The notes under the pieces are model-generated. The model did not search any database. It had not been told where the DNA came from and was given only the letters and a program-made list of their open reading frames with translations. This document shows positions 11,463-23,036 of a stretch of 64,000 nt of DNA, piece by piece. Source of the stretch: Sphaerosporella brunnea (lineage: Eukaryota > Ascomycota > Pezizomycetes > Pezizales > Pyronemataceae); the NCBI GenBank assembly GCA_008704415.1, contig VXIS01000014.1:62001-126000 (forward strand), in the 5' to 3' direction. Both the position numbers and the translations under genes were made by a program. Positions within the stretch are counted from its first letter, which is position 1, and every line of letters starts with the position of its first letter.

Positions 11463-12902
11463 GGCGAGAGGGTTTATTATGTTGAGGGCAGAGAGTCAGA
11501 CGGCGGTGAGTTTTCAGAGATGGAAAGAGCTCGAGACGAGGAGAGGAACTGAGGGGGCTGGGAAGGCTCGCAAGCCGTTATCGAAGGATCGCCGGCGCGG
11601 AGAAGCGCACGTGCCTATTCGGACTAACCACAAAAGGAAGAGGAAGTGTCGAATCCGTGCCGGTCCAAACACCAAAGCAGTATACTTCGAGCCTGTTATG
11701 GTATGGTTTGACTCCTTCTACGGCTGAGTTGGGCAGAGGAAAGTTCTCGTTTGCCAGCTCAGAGCTGCATCGTCACTTGATCGCTTGTGCTGATCCGACA
11801 GGGTTGGCTAAACGTGGTTTGCGCCAGCCTCCCATGGGTCGGCCCGCCCCTAACCCGCCGCTCGGGTGCAATACAGTACTCTACATGGAAGCGAAATTGG
11901 TGTATTTTCTTGAGTAGATACTTGTGTGTTGTAGGCACGCTGCCCTGCGGCCCTTATTTTTCCATTCCGGAGTGTGTACCTGGGCACATATGTAGAGACG
12001 GATGGGTACCCAGAGAGGCTTAAGCTGGTGCGGATGCCTGGGTAAAGCTGCGATTGGTGGCGCAAGACGGAGACCGTATGGTTCATTCAGTTTTCCGATC
12101 AACTAAGCCTGATGCAGCAATTCGTGTGATATTTGATGCTTGCATACATAGAATCGCACTCGGGGGCCTCGCGAGGTTCGCTGTCACAACCAGATGATAC
12201 TTTATTGCGGACTGTTATGCAAGATGCTTCATTACAAATCTTTGGATTTATTTCCCCCACTTTGTTTGTTGAGGCCGCGATGTCCGGGATCAACCGGTTG
12301 GAGCTGTTTTTTGGTGAGGCATTCGCAACCACAGGAGGGCGGCGAGACGGCGGACGCGGTCATCCCTTGACTGACTGCCTGAGCACCTACAGCAACCACC
12401 CGGGGCCCCTTTCCAGGAGAAATTCCATCACCGTAAGCAGCCCAGCATTTTCTGCTCCCCCTCCATGTCTCCTGACAAGTCGATATGTAGAGAACAACGG
12501 GAGCAAGCTCAAAAAGCGTGGGATTTCAAACGTTCACATGCAACTATTTCGAAGTCAAGTTTCACTAATCGTGAGTACTATTCCTACCTATAATAAGATA
12601 CGAACCTCATTTATACGAAGAGCATAGTTCCTAGAACTACCACTAGAAAATTGATATCAATTAGGTTTCTTCCTGCCCATCGCAATCGCAGCATGATGAA
12701 AGATACTACTGTATAGAGTACAGATGCCGCCGGTGGTGGTCCACCTCCTTAAGTGCCATTGGTTGGTTTCAGAAGCTGCAAGCCAAAGAAAGACTGTGGA
12801 CTTGTTTGCTTCCGTTGGCAATTCGCTGCGCAACAACCCTTCAACCCTTCAACCCTTCAACACCACTGCCACCAACCCATTGCCTCCGTCAAGCTGGTCG
12901 CT
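11463..12902. other. Intergenic stretch, no gene supported
   Basis: A divergent gap between the minus-strand hypothetical gene and the plus-strand ISG12-like gene. The longest plus ORF (12133-12627) shows no recognisable motif and unconvincing composition. A short CAACCCTT tandem occurs near 12833-12862, just upstream of the next start codon. Confidence 0.5.
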
Positions 12903-13831
12903 ATGGCTCACTTCCTTCAGCAAGCCGATGGTGCAGTTCCTGCTGCCGTTTTTGCGGCCACCGAAACCGCAACTGCGCACCTTAGCTCCCACCTCAAGAC
13001 AGCTGCGGAAGCGGCTGCCAATTATGCAGTCGAACACGTCAACCCCGCACTCGAAACTGCCCTCACGCAAGCTGGAGATCTAATCGAACACGTGGAGCCC
13101 GTCCGAGCCCACCTTAACGAGATCGCGCTGCGTGTTTGGGAGGTTAGCGACAGCGTGAACGGTATAAACAGCACCTCGCTAAAGGAAATGCTCGAGCCGG
13201 CCTTGAAGCTCTTGCTGCCGATGATCGACTGGACGGTCAGGAACCCGTGGATCCTCCTCCCGCTCCTGATTCCCGCGTTCGATGCATGGCTGGTTTTGAT
13301 AGGGTTTGAAGCCGGAGGCGTTGTTGCCGGTGAGTTCAGCTTTGGCTGTTAGCTATTTATTGGAATTTGGAAGCCCAACAGATTGACTGAAACGCGCCGA
13401 AACTAGGCTCCATGGCCGCTGCCCTCCAGAGCTACATCGGAAATGTCCCCAAGGGTTCGCTTTTCGCGTTCTTGCAGAGTAACGGCGCTGGAGGCTTTGC
13501 TCGCACCGCGTTTCGAATGGCTGGACTCTGGATCATCGTGGCGGTCCTACTTGCTGCGATCGGAAAGATTTTGATTGAGAGAGGCTTCGCTGAGGGTGAG
13601 GCGTCCACGATGTTGGACGGGATTTGGAATCATGCTACTGTAAGTTCCTTGACCTTGATTCCACCTTGAGATAGATGCAGACTCAGGGTAGCGTACGTTC
13701 ACTGATCTTTCCGCTTGCTGTAGGGAGTTTCAGAGCCGAACCACCCTGTCAGCGGAGCTGTCAGGAATATGTCTTCTACTTGGTTGTGGGGACTCATCTG
13801 GATGGCCGTTATGATGTGGATCAACATGTGA
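12903..13831 (+). CDS. ISG12/IFI6-like (interferon-induced 6-16 family) membrane protein
   Basis: Exons 12903-13329, 13407-13639 and 13724-13831 join in frame to 255 aa (introns 77 and 84 nt; GTGAGT and GTAAGT donors). The C-terminal half has the small-residue-rich hydrophobic pattern of ISG12/IFI6 proteins: GFEAGGVVAG, then SMAAALQSYIGNVPKGSLFA, then LQSNGAGG. The first intron falls inside VVAG/S, a segment the family needs intact, which supports the splice. Residues about 20-95 are Ala-rich and probably helical. Hydrophobic helices follow at IPAFDAWLVLIGF, WIIVAVLLAAIGKILI and, in exon 3, WLWGLIWMAVMMWI. Animal relatives are mitochondrial or ER-associated and modulate apoptosis; fungal members have no settled role. 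The start chosen is the ATG in CGCTATGGCT, the first in a long open frame that begins further upstream. Confidence 0.8.
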
Positions 13832-14895
13832 AGTACAGTCGGAGTGATAGTACATTGTTGAGATAAGACAGAGATACTAGGACAAAAAGAATAGGAAAAG
13901 TCGCAGTTTTCCTAGTTTCACAGCAAAATCACTCACTTTTCACCACCTTATCAAAACTCACCGTTTGAACCAAAACAATGACCGCTAGCCGGGAAAGTAG
14001 AGCTGGGAGGCGGTGTTGAGAGCTTTTCGGAAGGCGATTTTGTATGGGGCCCCATACAAAAAGTGACTTGCCAACGGCCTTTGCACACGTCACGCAACGC
14101 AAACACCTTTTTTTCTTAATCTGCCACCAGAAATGAAGATTCAAGATAGTAATTTAGCGTTCAGCGTGGCGGAGCAGATTTATAAAGTGCGTGGTGGTGG
14201 TTAGATAGAGGTCTCAACACTTTGGCAAATTTCTCATTATTTTTGTCTTGTGATTGTATATAGAAACTGGTACCCCACCAAAAAAAATTCCACGGCGTCC
14301 TAAACCACTTTGACCTCCACGCCGTCGGGCGCGAGAACACCGAGAAACTAGGGACTTTAAATGTCGAATGTGCTGTCAGTGACTACAACTCAAACTCCAG
14401 GTCTCCGAAGCGGCGCTATTGTTGTAACCTCAACGTCAGACGTTCCAAGTGATGTCACTGAGTGCACTCAGCAGCAGCAACAGCTGTAGGGTTGTTTGAG
14501 GCACAAGCATACAAGCAACCAAATGTTTTTCCGTTCTGCTAGGGCTTGGTGTTGGTCGCGTCAGGCAGTAGAACTTAAAGCCTCTCTCGATTCGTTTATT
14601 TTGCAGCTTGTACGTGTACTTTGAAACGCCTCGTACACTTGTGTCGTTGCTTTGTCAACGGCAATGTTTTTGGAATGCCTGTGAGCTTTTCTGCAATTGC
14701 TCCGACTTTTCCGTGGTACGGTCACCTGCCTGTAGGTGTTTCCTTGGGGATATCAGTTGCTGCCTCATGAAAATAAGGCTTAATCTGCTTGATGCGGGTC
14801 CAACTTGTATACTCGCTAGTTGGGTGCTTAAGGGTAAAACCATTTCAGTGGGCCTAATTAACTGGTATTGCAGGAGGACAATGTACTCCCATGTA
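13832..14895. other. Intergenic stretch, no gene supported
   Basis: Contains a palindrome (TATGGGGCCCCATA, near 14043) followed by AAAAAGTGAC; about 20 nt here recur at 47639-47660. A CAG-type microsatellite lies near 14470. Nothing else is recognised. Confidence 0.5.
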
Positions 14896-15318
14896 CTCTG
14901 GCGGCCGAGCGCCAAGTTCGGGATTTTCTGATTGGCCCGCACAACAAAAAACCGCGAAAATAAAAACTCGGCCGTCAAAATTCATCATAAATTAGGAGCT
15001 CCCACTTGTAGTCAAATTCGTCGCAAAAAACGCGATCCAGCACGTCCCGGAGGGGTAGCTGGGTGGGGGAGTGGGAGGCTGATGTGTGGCGTTGTGTGGC
15101 AACGCTGGATATTCAGCATCACCGTTTCAACTCTCTCAACATCACGACGGCCCAGCAGGCCCTCCAAGACGTGCTAGATAGCGTTTTTTGCGTTGAATAT
15201 GACCACAAGTGAGAGCTTCTGATTTACGATGGATTTTGATGGCCGAGTTTTTATTTTCGCGGTTTTTTGTTGTGCGGGCCAATCACAAAATCCCGAACTT
15301 GGCGCTCGGCCGCCAGAG
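14896..15318. mobile_element. Fold-back/MITE element, family A copy 1
   Basis: A 423-bp element bounded by TA on both sides (14894-14895, 15319-15320). The outer 78 bp of each end are inverted repeats differing at only about one position and start CTCTGGCGGCCGAG. The inverted similarity continues inward (CGCAAAAAACGC, AGCACGTC), so much of the element can fold back on itself around a central part of roughly 100 bp. There is no transposase. The TA duplication suggests mobilisation by a Tc1/mariner-like enzyme (inference). Confidence 0.88.
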
Positions 15319-15640
15319 TAAATCACAATGCCAATCCGACCACACAATTCTGTAGCGGTAACCTTTTTTCCATGTGCGTCTACTCTCTTTGTCCCCTCCT
15401 GCAATTTTTTTTTACTGCATATGGGTGGATTTTGGTGCTTATCGTTTCCAGGAATCTAGTTAACAAAAAATGGTAAGTATATCGACCGGCTTAATGACAT
15501 GCAAACCCTTAAGTGTTGAGTAGCGTGTTGTAAGCAGCGTGTGTGGGTACTTTAGGAGGCATAAAATAAAAAAACAGGCTTTGGGATTGCATCTGGTTGG
15601 AGATGCCAAGGCAGCCAAGGCAGTTGAGTGATTGTTTGTA

Positions 15641-15858
15641 TGGTGCAGGCAGCTATAAACCTGGTCGTCGCACGGATATTTTCGTCGGAAAATAAGCAGC
15701 ACGCAAGTGCAGAAACAGTGGAATGGAAAACATTGGGTTGTAGAGCGCATCTGCCTTAGGTGCTTAACGCTTGTTTTGCTCTGAGTTGGGACGTGGGGAT
15801 ACCGGCATTGATTGTGGTCGTCCATCTCCGACGACCAGGTTTATAGCTGCCTGCACCA
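15641..15858. mobile_element. MITE, family B copy 1 (TIR TGGTGCAGGCAGC)
   Basis: A 218-bp element with TA at both borders (15639-15640, 15859-15860). About 30 bp of terminal inverted repeat are identical, starting TGGTGCAGGCAGCTATAAAC. No coding capacity. A smaller element with a related TIR lies at 16557-16688. Confidence 0.8.
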
Positions 15859-16556
15859 TAATTCAGAATTTTGCAAAGGAGGATTTTTTTGGTGGGGACA
15901 TTAAAGACATTAAGAGATCCAACCCATCATCAGGATTATCCTTCAAAGAAGTAAAGAATAGGAAATTTTTGTTGCCTTGGAATAAAGCTTTTTTCTAACG
16001 TCTTGCCCGTGATGTTTATTCACGCACAACGGGTCTGGACTTTTAAAATTTGGGTATGTTGTTTTTTACACGTTTCATAACAATTCTCTACCTCTTTTGC
16101 AGGATTTTAAGGGTATCCTTCCTGCATTGCATCGCATAGGGTTCTTTGCCAGTGCCATATTTACCCTAAAAACTTAATCCTACGGTTAAAGAGACAACAG
16201 CTACACAAGCTTCACGGTCTGGAAAAGAGTCACACAATAAAGTATCAATTTGATTTCTGCTGTTCCAACTTTGCTTCACGGATTTCCTTGTAAGCGGCCT
16301 TCTAGGCGACTCCTTAGCAAACTGCTTCTTTGTCGGCTTAGCTCCTTGTTTGTTCAGCTAGTTTCTCCTTCTGTTTTCCAAACTATAATGCACTTGCCGT
16401 CTTGCTAATGTGATCTAGAGGGCCCAGGTGCTAGAAAATTTGGTGGGGTCACTGTATCACTAAAATCACTTGCACTACCGAAATCAAATTTGAGTTTATC
16501 TTTTATTATCTTACGAATTTACTATCTCTAAGCTACCGTTCCTGTTAAGGTATATA

Positions 16557-16688
16557 TGGTGCAGGAAGCCTTGAACCGTGACTAGGATAAACTACCTGTT
16601 ACTCAACCATTAGCAAGACACAGTAAATTTTGTGAAAACCTGAAAATAAGCTACAAAAAATTGGCTTTAAATTTAGGCTTCCTGTACC
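16557..16688. mobile_element. Possible MITE related to family B
   Basis: Ends read TGGTGCAGGAAGCC and, inverted, GGTACAGGAAGCC, flanked by TA on each side. The TIR is shorter and less perfect than in the 15641-15858 element but shares the TGGTGCAGG core. Confidence 0.5.
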
Positions 16689-16830
16689 TAGTCCAAAATA
16701 TTAGATGAACAATTGTACGTCGACGAACCGAGGAGGGTCACCACATTGTACTCGACAAAACTGATCTACAGAAGGGGTAAGCAACCTAGTTCTTGGTGGT
16801 GGTGCCGGGAAACAGAGGCTTCCTGCACTA

Positions 16831-17235
16831 CTATGGCGGCCGAGTGCCAAGTTAAAAAAATTCTGATTGGCCCAAGCAACGCCGCAAGCAATGAAGTGAA
16901 ATAAAATGATGATTGCATGATGGGAATGCTTTGTTGCACTGTCTGTGACTAGGAATAGAGCCCGCTGGGGTCGGGCAGAAAGGTGGTTGCGAATTGGCAT
17001 TGTGCAGTCGGCCATGCGGACCCATGTAGCGTGGCGGGAGTGCGATGCCTGGCGGCGTTTCTTCACTTCTGAGAATACCACCACCCTCCGGCAAACAGCC
17101 AGCCCGCGGCTACGCAGTTATATGCGAGGTCAAGGAGAATTCTAATGGCTTAACATTGAATTTATTTATCTTCACTGCTTTTTGCAATGCTGCAGCCAAT
17201 CAGAAATTTTTGGACTTGGCACTCGGCCGCCATAG
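16831..17235. mobile_element. Fold-back/MITE element, family A copy 2
   Basis: A 405-bp element bounded by TA (16829-16830, 17236-17237). Its ends read CTATGGCGGCCGAGTGCCAA on both sides, clearly the same family as the 14896-15318 copy. About 45 bp of TIR are recognisable, with weaker inverted similarity (AGCANTGAAG...AAATAAA) beyond. It is more diverged and AT-richer than copy 1. No coding capacity. Confidence 0.85.
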
Positions 17236-17718
17236 TATGTATACTTACTGTGAAAGTGTCTCAATAGCTAGGCGGGTATGTAACCACCTAACCATGGTCT
17301 GTGAGGTGTAGGGTAGGTGTACTAGCCACACTCTGGACCCCCAAATTTTCGAAAATTGCCCGAAACCTTCTTTGTGGCTCAGCCTAATGATGTTTCTGAG
17401 TGTAGTCAGTGCTTCCCATCCCGTTGTAGTCCCCCATCGGTTCCATATAGCCCGGGTAAGAATGCTTGAGGCGTAGGGGATACCTGAAGCGTACACATCA
17501 GTCTACAATTCTAAGTCAAGACTATTTATTCTTACGCGAGCTGACTTGGACTAGACCACTGATGCATAATCACTGCTTCTCCAGTCTTTTTAGCAACGGT
17601 TGTGGCGTCTTTTAAGGCCGTTGTATGGCCTTTGCTGATGGTGATTGGATAGTTTTCGTTGAACTCTTGGCGGGCATCTCGATGTCTGCAAGTGATTCAG
17701 TATTTACTGGCGTGGTTA

Positions 17719-17913
17719 GAGGCTGTCTGTCCGCCCAAAAGGGAACAGGTGAAAGCAAAAGGTCGCAGCCCATCAATCTAAACCGTTAGTGGTGTAACTT
17801 GATCATCTTGAATTTGAGAAATGTGATATCTCAGTGATTGATGAAGATTATCCTTGCAGTTTTTGTTTTCGCTTTCACCTTTTGCGTTCCCTTTTGGGTG
17901 GGTAGACAACCTT
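17719..17913. mobile_element. MITE, family C copy 1
   Basis: A 195-bp element flanked by TA (17717-17718, 17914-17915). TIRs contain GCCCAAAAGGGAAC on the left and CACCCAAAAGGGAAC on the inverted right. The interior (CTTGATCATCTTGAATTTGAG) matches the inverted interior of the element at 44769-44998. It ends 17 bp downstream of the stop codon of the minus-strand gene at 17931, so it probably supplies that gene's 3' UTR or terminator region. Confidence 0.85.
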
Positions 17914-17930
17914 TACTAAATCCCATAAAC

Positions 17931-18440
17931 CTACATCTCGGCAGCTTTTCGGCTCTTTATGGCGCTCGGAATGAGCTTCTGGTGGTGCGGCGGGTCAATT
18001 TTGCCAGCCCATACTTTCGAGTCATCTCCCCAAGCACGCTTCGTCTCTTTTACAGCCGCCTTTACCTCACTCTCGTACTGTGCACGGAGCAAAGAAGCAA
18101 CTCCCTTATGGGCCTTATACTCCGTATATTCTTGCAACTGTTTTCCGGTAAACCCGGAATGCCGAATATGCCCGGTGGCCGGAGGAATAGCCCCGAAGTG
18201 GTCGCGCGGGTCTGTGTTGGGGTCGGTATACCCTTTTCGGGCGCGATAGTGTTCCGCTGCATATACGCTGCCATATGACTTCGCTTTCTGGCCTTGGTAA
18301 CTACGTGGATAGCTGCCGCGTCTGGAGAATTCATTGACCGATCGTGCATCTCCAGAGGCTGCGCGGCCGTCTATTGTTGGAGGCTCACTTTTGGATCGGT
18401 TGTAGATATGGTGGTTGTAGTTGGCGGTATATCGGGACAT
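17931..18440 (-). CDS. Hypothetical protein, 169 aa
   Basis: A single open frame from an ATG at 18440. The protein is basic and hydrophilic and begins MSRYTANYNHHIYNRSKSEP. Notable parts are a Tyr/Arg-rich centre (SYGSVYAAEHYRARKGYTD), HFGAIPPATGHIRHSGFTG, and a helical charged C-terminal half (YESEVKAAVKETKRAWGDDS). No signal peptide, membrane segment or named domain is seen. The coherent composition over the whole frame, and the lack of an equally long competing frame except weak shadows, favour a real gene. A family C MITE lies immediately downstream. Confidence 0.6.
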   Translation of the reverse strand: MSRYTANYNHHIYNRSKSEPPTIDGRAASGDARSVNEFSRRGSYPRSYQGQKAKSYGSVYAAEHYRARKGYTDPNTDPRDHFGAIPPATGHIRHSGFTGKQLQEYTEYKAHKGVASLLRAQYESEVKAAVKETKRAWGDDSKVWAGKIDPPHHQKLIPSAIKSRKAAEM

Positions 18441-19844
18441 TGTACCTGAAAGTTTTCAAAGAAGAGGGGGAAAAAGTGAACTGGCTGTTGTAATGTCTAA
18501 GCACGAAAGATCTTTAGAGTTGGGCTCAAGCTGAAGTATTTAAATAATTGTGGACTCCTGGGTATTACCCCATACAATAATATCATAATACATGATTTGA
18601 GTGCCCAGGTTGTGGTCCATTTTGATCTCCCATACATATCTGGAAACAAATAGGCGGCCGAGGGAGGCACAGCAATGACCAGTACTCGACGTTGTGCAAA
18701 CGGAGTGTGCAGCGCCTATAGCGTGAACAAAGTCGACCCGCCGCTCAACATGAATAAGTTCAGGGACCCTCCAGGGTAGCATCCCAAGATCGCCATTGAT
18801 GATCAGGCTCCGGACCCCGCATTTCTACTGGGGTTGCCGTTCCTCTGTTGCCAGTGGTGACAACCCACCGCTCACCGGCACGTCTGACAGTTTGCATCAC
18901 TGGGGCTTGCCAGGCTTGGGCCACCAGGAAGCCGCTGGGATCAGTAGAGAAGATGGAGGTATTCTGTAAAGTTAATCAACTTGTGTACTTACACCATCGA
19001 TGAATCGTGACTGGCAGTCGATGGCTGCCGCCCAAACAGCCCTCCTGTGTTTTTTAGCAGCCCAAGCAGCCCAGCTGCCCCCCGATGGGCTGATTGGCTA
19101 TCAGGAACACTGGTAGTCACAGTGGTCTCAGGGTCGACTGTAAAGCCGATTTTTAAACGGAGCGTTTCACTAATAGTTCCCGCCCTTAAGCTAAAGGGCT
19201 TCTCTGTGGGTCGGCATACCCGCTTGACGAGTTATAGAATAAAGTGGATGACTCTCGGGGGTTGATCTTTGCAGATTTGCCGCTCAAAAGGCGTCGCCGC
19301 TTAATACCCTTCCAACTCTGGAGGAAATGTCTTATCTACGTTTCTGTATTCCGCTGCTAGCTACGCTTTTTCGCCTCAACCTCTTATCGAAGTCCCACAC
19401 CTCGTGGGAATGGCTTGATATCCAGGTTGGCATAGCCTCTCTTTGCCTGTCCGCGAGCCTGGAGCAGCTAAATCAGCTCATTTGATTACACCTTGAACGC
19501 ACGCACAAACGCCTTTTGCGTCGTTGCATCAGGTGGATCCGGCAGAAGTTGATTTTGTGAGGCTGGTGCTGCTGGCACTGGGTGGATGGAAAGATGTGAT
19601 TCATGGAGGGCAAGCTGTGCGTGAACCGCTGCAGCAGAAAATCAGAGTTCATGCTGCAAGCCTCAGTGAAGTTCTGCTTAACGGCATGTACGTCATTGTT
19701 TGTTGCATAGAGCCATATCTCCCTTCAAGACGTTGCGAAACCACCTCTCACGCACCGGGCTCTCCAGACCTCCCAGACTTGATCATCTCCCCAAGGAGTG
19801 CCACGGCCAAACATCGCTGTTAGCCAGAGCTACGTCCTTGACTT
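18441..19844. other. Intergenic stretch with repeat fragments
   Basis: Minus-strand text between about 18540 and 18900 has short coding-like pieces interrupted by stops, without a recognisable family. A GGGCTG-rich dispersed repeat copy sits at about 19020-19120 in inverted orientation. The rest is unassigned. Confidence 0.45.
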
Positions 19845-20174
19845 TTATCGGCTCACACACGTCACAGCCATCTTTATCTCAGCGGATAGAAGAGTCTTCT
19901 CAGAACAACACAGTGCTGTTCCTGGTGTAGGGCAGTATCGTCGGAGAAAGGGGTATTGCCGGCGGCAGAATTCATGCAAATCTAAATGCTCTGCCAGTTC
20001 GATAATCTGAGCCTTGGTGAAGCGCAGGCGTTCATAGCACCAATTATCGTCTTTGTCTTCGATATCAAAGCAAAATTGTCGATAGGGAGGCCAGCCTCGG
20101 CGGGGCCGTTCGACTCTCTGGGGTCTCCCCTTTTGTCGGTATGCTGCGATGGTAGAGGGAAGGTGGCAAGACAA
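19845..20174 (-). pseudogene. Possible remnant of a Harbinger-type (DDE_4) transposase-like gene, N-terminal part
   Basis: The 109-aa frame contains RLRFTKAQIIELAEHLDLHEF, then PTPGTALCC, resembling the LRFTKxxIxxL...ALC region preceding the DDE domain in fungal PIF/Harbinger-like transposases. Nothing resembling the catalytic DDE part follows toward 19500; those frames are broken. I infer a decayed fragment from memory of the family pattern; an alignment is needed. Confidence 0.35.
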
Positions 20175-20362
20175 GTGCTGAGCGGAAGAGGGCAGCGAGA
20201 CGGGACATCAGCGATAGCCCTCGCCGCCGACATATAGCCGGCGATCAACCATCTGCAGCCCATTTCCACGAGGAATTCCATCACCGCTCGCACCATAGTA
20301 TACGTATGATACTTTGTGTTTTGACCCAAGGGTTATGGAGAACGGGAGGTGCCGAGCATCAA

Positions 20363-21097
20363 TTTAGTGTGCTGTTGCTGTATTCGGCTGGGGATATCGG
20401 CATGTATTGTGAGAGAATTGTATTGTCACGTATTTTCATGTGGCAGAGCCCGGTTTCTAAAAAAAATTACTCGAGTGATATCAAAAGCATACAGCGCCGC
20501 AGCCCTCAGCCTGAGGAACAAAGATAGACCACAATGCCGGCAATACTGACGGGTCTTTTTTTGTCTGCCCGTTAATCCCAATCTTACGCATGTTGAAGCG
20601 GCAGCGCACACATTCCTTTACAGAAGCCCGTCCTTTTGAAGACTGTTCATGTTGGGATACTCTCTTGTCAGATCTATTGGCTCACCACACTCGCATACTC
20701 CCACAGCGCTGGAAGTGCTAGATAATACTCGCCGCCTTTGTTCTGTCTTTGTTCTGTGGGAGGGCTGTGTTTCCTCAGTGGGGGCTTGCTTCCGCTTGCG
20801 CAAAACTGGTGGCATGTTTGCCACTCTGTGTCTGGGGAGTCGGGTTTGCGGGCTTCTCCGGGATTTCTGCAGGGCGGTAGGCTACCGACGGCACCTCAAT
20901 TCGATCAAGGATTACAACAATCTAAGAATCGTGTCGATCGAATGAAAACTCGTTGAGATATGAGTGCCAGTGGATATATGGGGGAGTCGGTACCCATAGG
21001 TGAGGTTGCGACGACCAATGAACTCAACGCACCATCATCGCAAGCGCACTTTTTAGTATACTGTTACTATATTCGGCACTTTCGACACTGCGGGGGA
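20363..21097. repeat. Direct repeat pair with TpG-to-TpA differences; solo family D end
   Basis: The 26-nt segment at 20363-20388 recurs at 21052-21077. The two differ at four sites, all G in the first and A in the second, and each G is preceded by T. Immediately after the second copy (21073-21097) is one end of the family D MITE (CACTTTCGACACTGCGGGGGATA), with no matching opposite end nearby. Confidence 0.7.
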
Positions 21098-21913
21098 TAC
21101 AACCGTTATGAGCGCCCTTCCATGAGCCTCATGTGAGGTTTTTTTTATAAAATTTGCATACGTAACCATTTTCCAAGACCGCAGGTTGGGTTAAGTAGAA
21201 TCCAAAGGAAAATAAAACCGCCATGATCATGATTCTTTGAGCCTGCCTGCGCTGCCCACTTCCTCACCCCCATGCCATCATGCTTAACAAAGGAGAGTGA
21301 ACAAAGGAAAGACAAAGGAACCGTCGACACACGCTAGATATCCACCACTATTCGACGATTCAACTTGATCCGCCGGTGGCTTTGCCGACCTCGTTGCTGG
21401 CTAACTGGCCATTGGCCCGGTGACCGATTTTGTGAGGTACACGGTGGTAGCCTGTAGGGTTGCCGGATGACAGTCATGATCGATCCATGTGTCAAGATTT
21501 ATGGCAAAGGCCGTGCCACAGTTCGAACCTCGTCGTGCGGCTGGACACAGGGGGGTGCCACGCGAGCCATCCTCCGTTCTCAACAATCCCCTCCACAAAA
21601 CACAAACTGAAGCTATAGAAAATATCCTCTTGATGAACTCTACCAAACATTATTGAGGACTGGAAAAAATCGCCTCTCAACCACCAATCCAAGCCACCGC
21701 TAAAATATTGACCGTCACGACTTTTGCTTGACGTAACTGACGTGACATGACATGACGACTGTCATACGCATGCCTAGCGGTAGGTAGAAACGAGCGCTTA
21801 GGGTAGCGCATCGAAAGCGTTTAACGAGCGATGTTAAAGACCCCGTTTGTGGAGCTCAACCTCTCCACGTTATGACCATCACACTCACTCACTCGTAGCC
21901 ACCATTAATTACC

Positions 21914-23036
21914 ATGGCTACTCTTCAAAGTCTCCCCACCGAACTCCACATCGAAATCCTTCGCTCGTCGGCAGACCTGCGCTCTCTCGCCTCCTTAATA
22001 TTCTCTTGGTGCCAGATGTACCAAGCGTTCCTGCTGTCGAAAGACTCTATTTTGGAGGATGTATTCTTCAACGACCTGCCTTTGCCCTCACTCCTTCTCG
22101 AATGCCAGGCCTTGCTGCGTCCTGCGCCCTCCCTGGGCTCCCCTCAGGCGACCACTTCAGGGCCAGCAAGCGATGTCCGCAGCTGCATCGTCGCACTATG
22201 TACCAACCAGCGATACGTGGCTTTTTTCTCCACCTGTTTCATCGAGGACCATTTCCCTCCGATACCCGCCTCTTCTGATCCATCTATTGCTGAGCCCGAA
22301 CCACCGTCACCGTCTCGCACCGAGGTCTATCGGATCCAACGCGCTTTATACCGACTGTGGAACTTAGCGCGGGTCCTTAAGCCCTCCCGGAAGAAGGCGG
22401 AGATCAGCGCGGCGAAGTCGACCTGCGCGGCTCTCATGCAGGAATTCTCCAACTGGGAGATGGAAGAGCTCAAGATAGTTTGCGAATGCCTACATCAGCG
22501 GTTGATCCCGCTGTTCATTGAATGTGGCCAGTCTGTGCCGTCGTATCCCGGATGCGATATCCGTGAATGCTTCCTGAACCATGATGGTGAGTGTCCTATG
22601 CCTATACAGCCAAAATTAATTCGTCGCAGAAAGCACTGCAAACCCGTGGATGCTTGCGCACTTCGCCACCGCCGAACTCTCATCCCTTCACGAGCTCTTC
22701 GCGCAGAAAACCGCTGCTGCCCGTGGCAAATGGCTGTCGTCTTATGTATTGGCATCTAATGGGCTCTCATGGGAGGAAGTGTTTGAAGAGGAACGACTAC
22801 TGCGCGAGGACAACCAAGAGGGCCCACCAGACTACTCATTCTTGATCCGGTATCCGCCGAGGCACATATGCACACATCCCGGGGTGACGTATACATTCTC
22901 AGACGAGATCGGCGAGTTCAAAGATGGCGTTTATGTAGTGAAAGATGAGCCTGAGGTTCGCCCCCCTTTGGCAATCTGGGATGACGAGCGTTTGGAGCGG
23001 CTGGGGTATTACCTTCCGGTTGAGAATGATGAATAG
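21914..23036 (+). CDS. F-box-like domain protein, 359 aa
   Basis: Exons 21914-22586 and 22630-23036 join in frame across a 43-nt intron (GTGAGT...CGCAG). The N-terminus LQSLPTELHIEILRSSADLR (5-24) followed by LASLIFSWCQMYQAFLLSKD is the usual ascomycete F-box-like opening. That suggests a substrate adaptor for an SCF ubiquitin ligase, as is typical of the large fungal F-box families, though many such proteins have no known target. The middle (about 120-220) is helical, with a basic RKKAEIS stretch. The C-terminal part ends in an acidic segment that includes RPPLAIWDDERLERLGYYLP. No leucine-rich or WD repeats are visible. The start is the first ATG, in context ACCATGGC. Confidence 0.78.

Noticed and set aside
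12133..12627. 164-aa plus-strand ORF
   Set aside because: No motif, poor composition and no convincing splice or promoter context.
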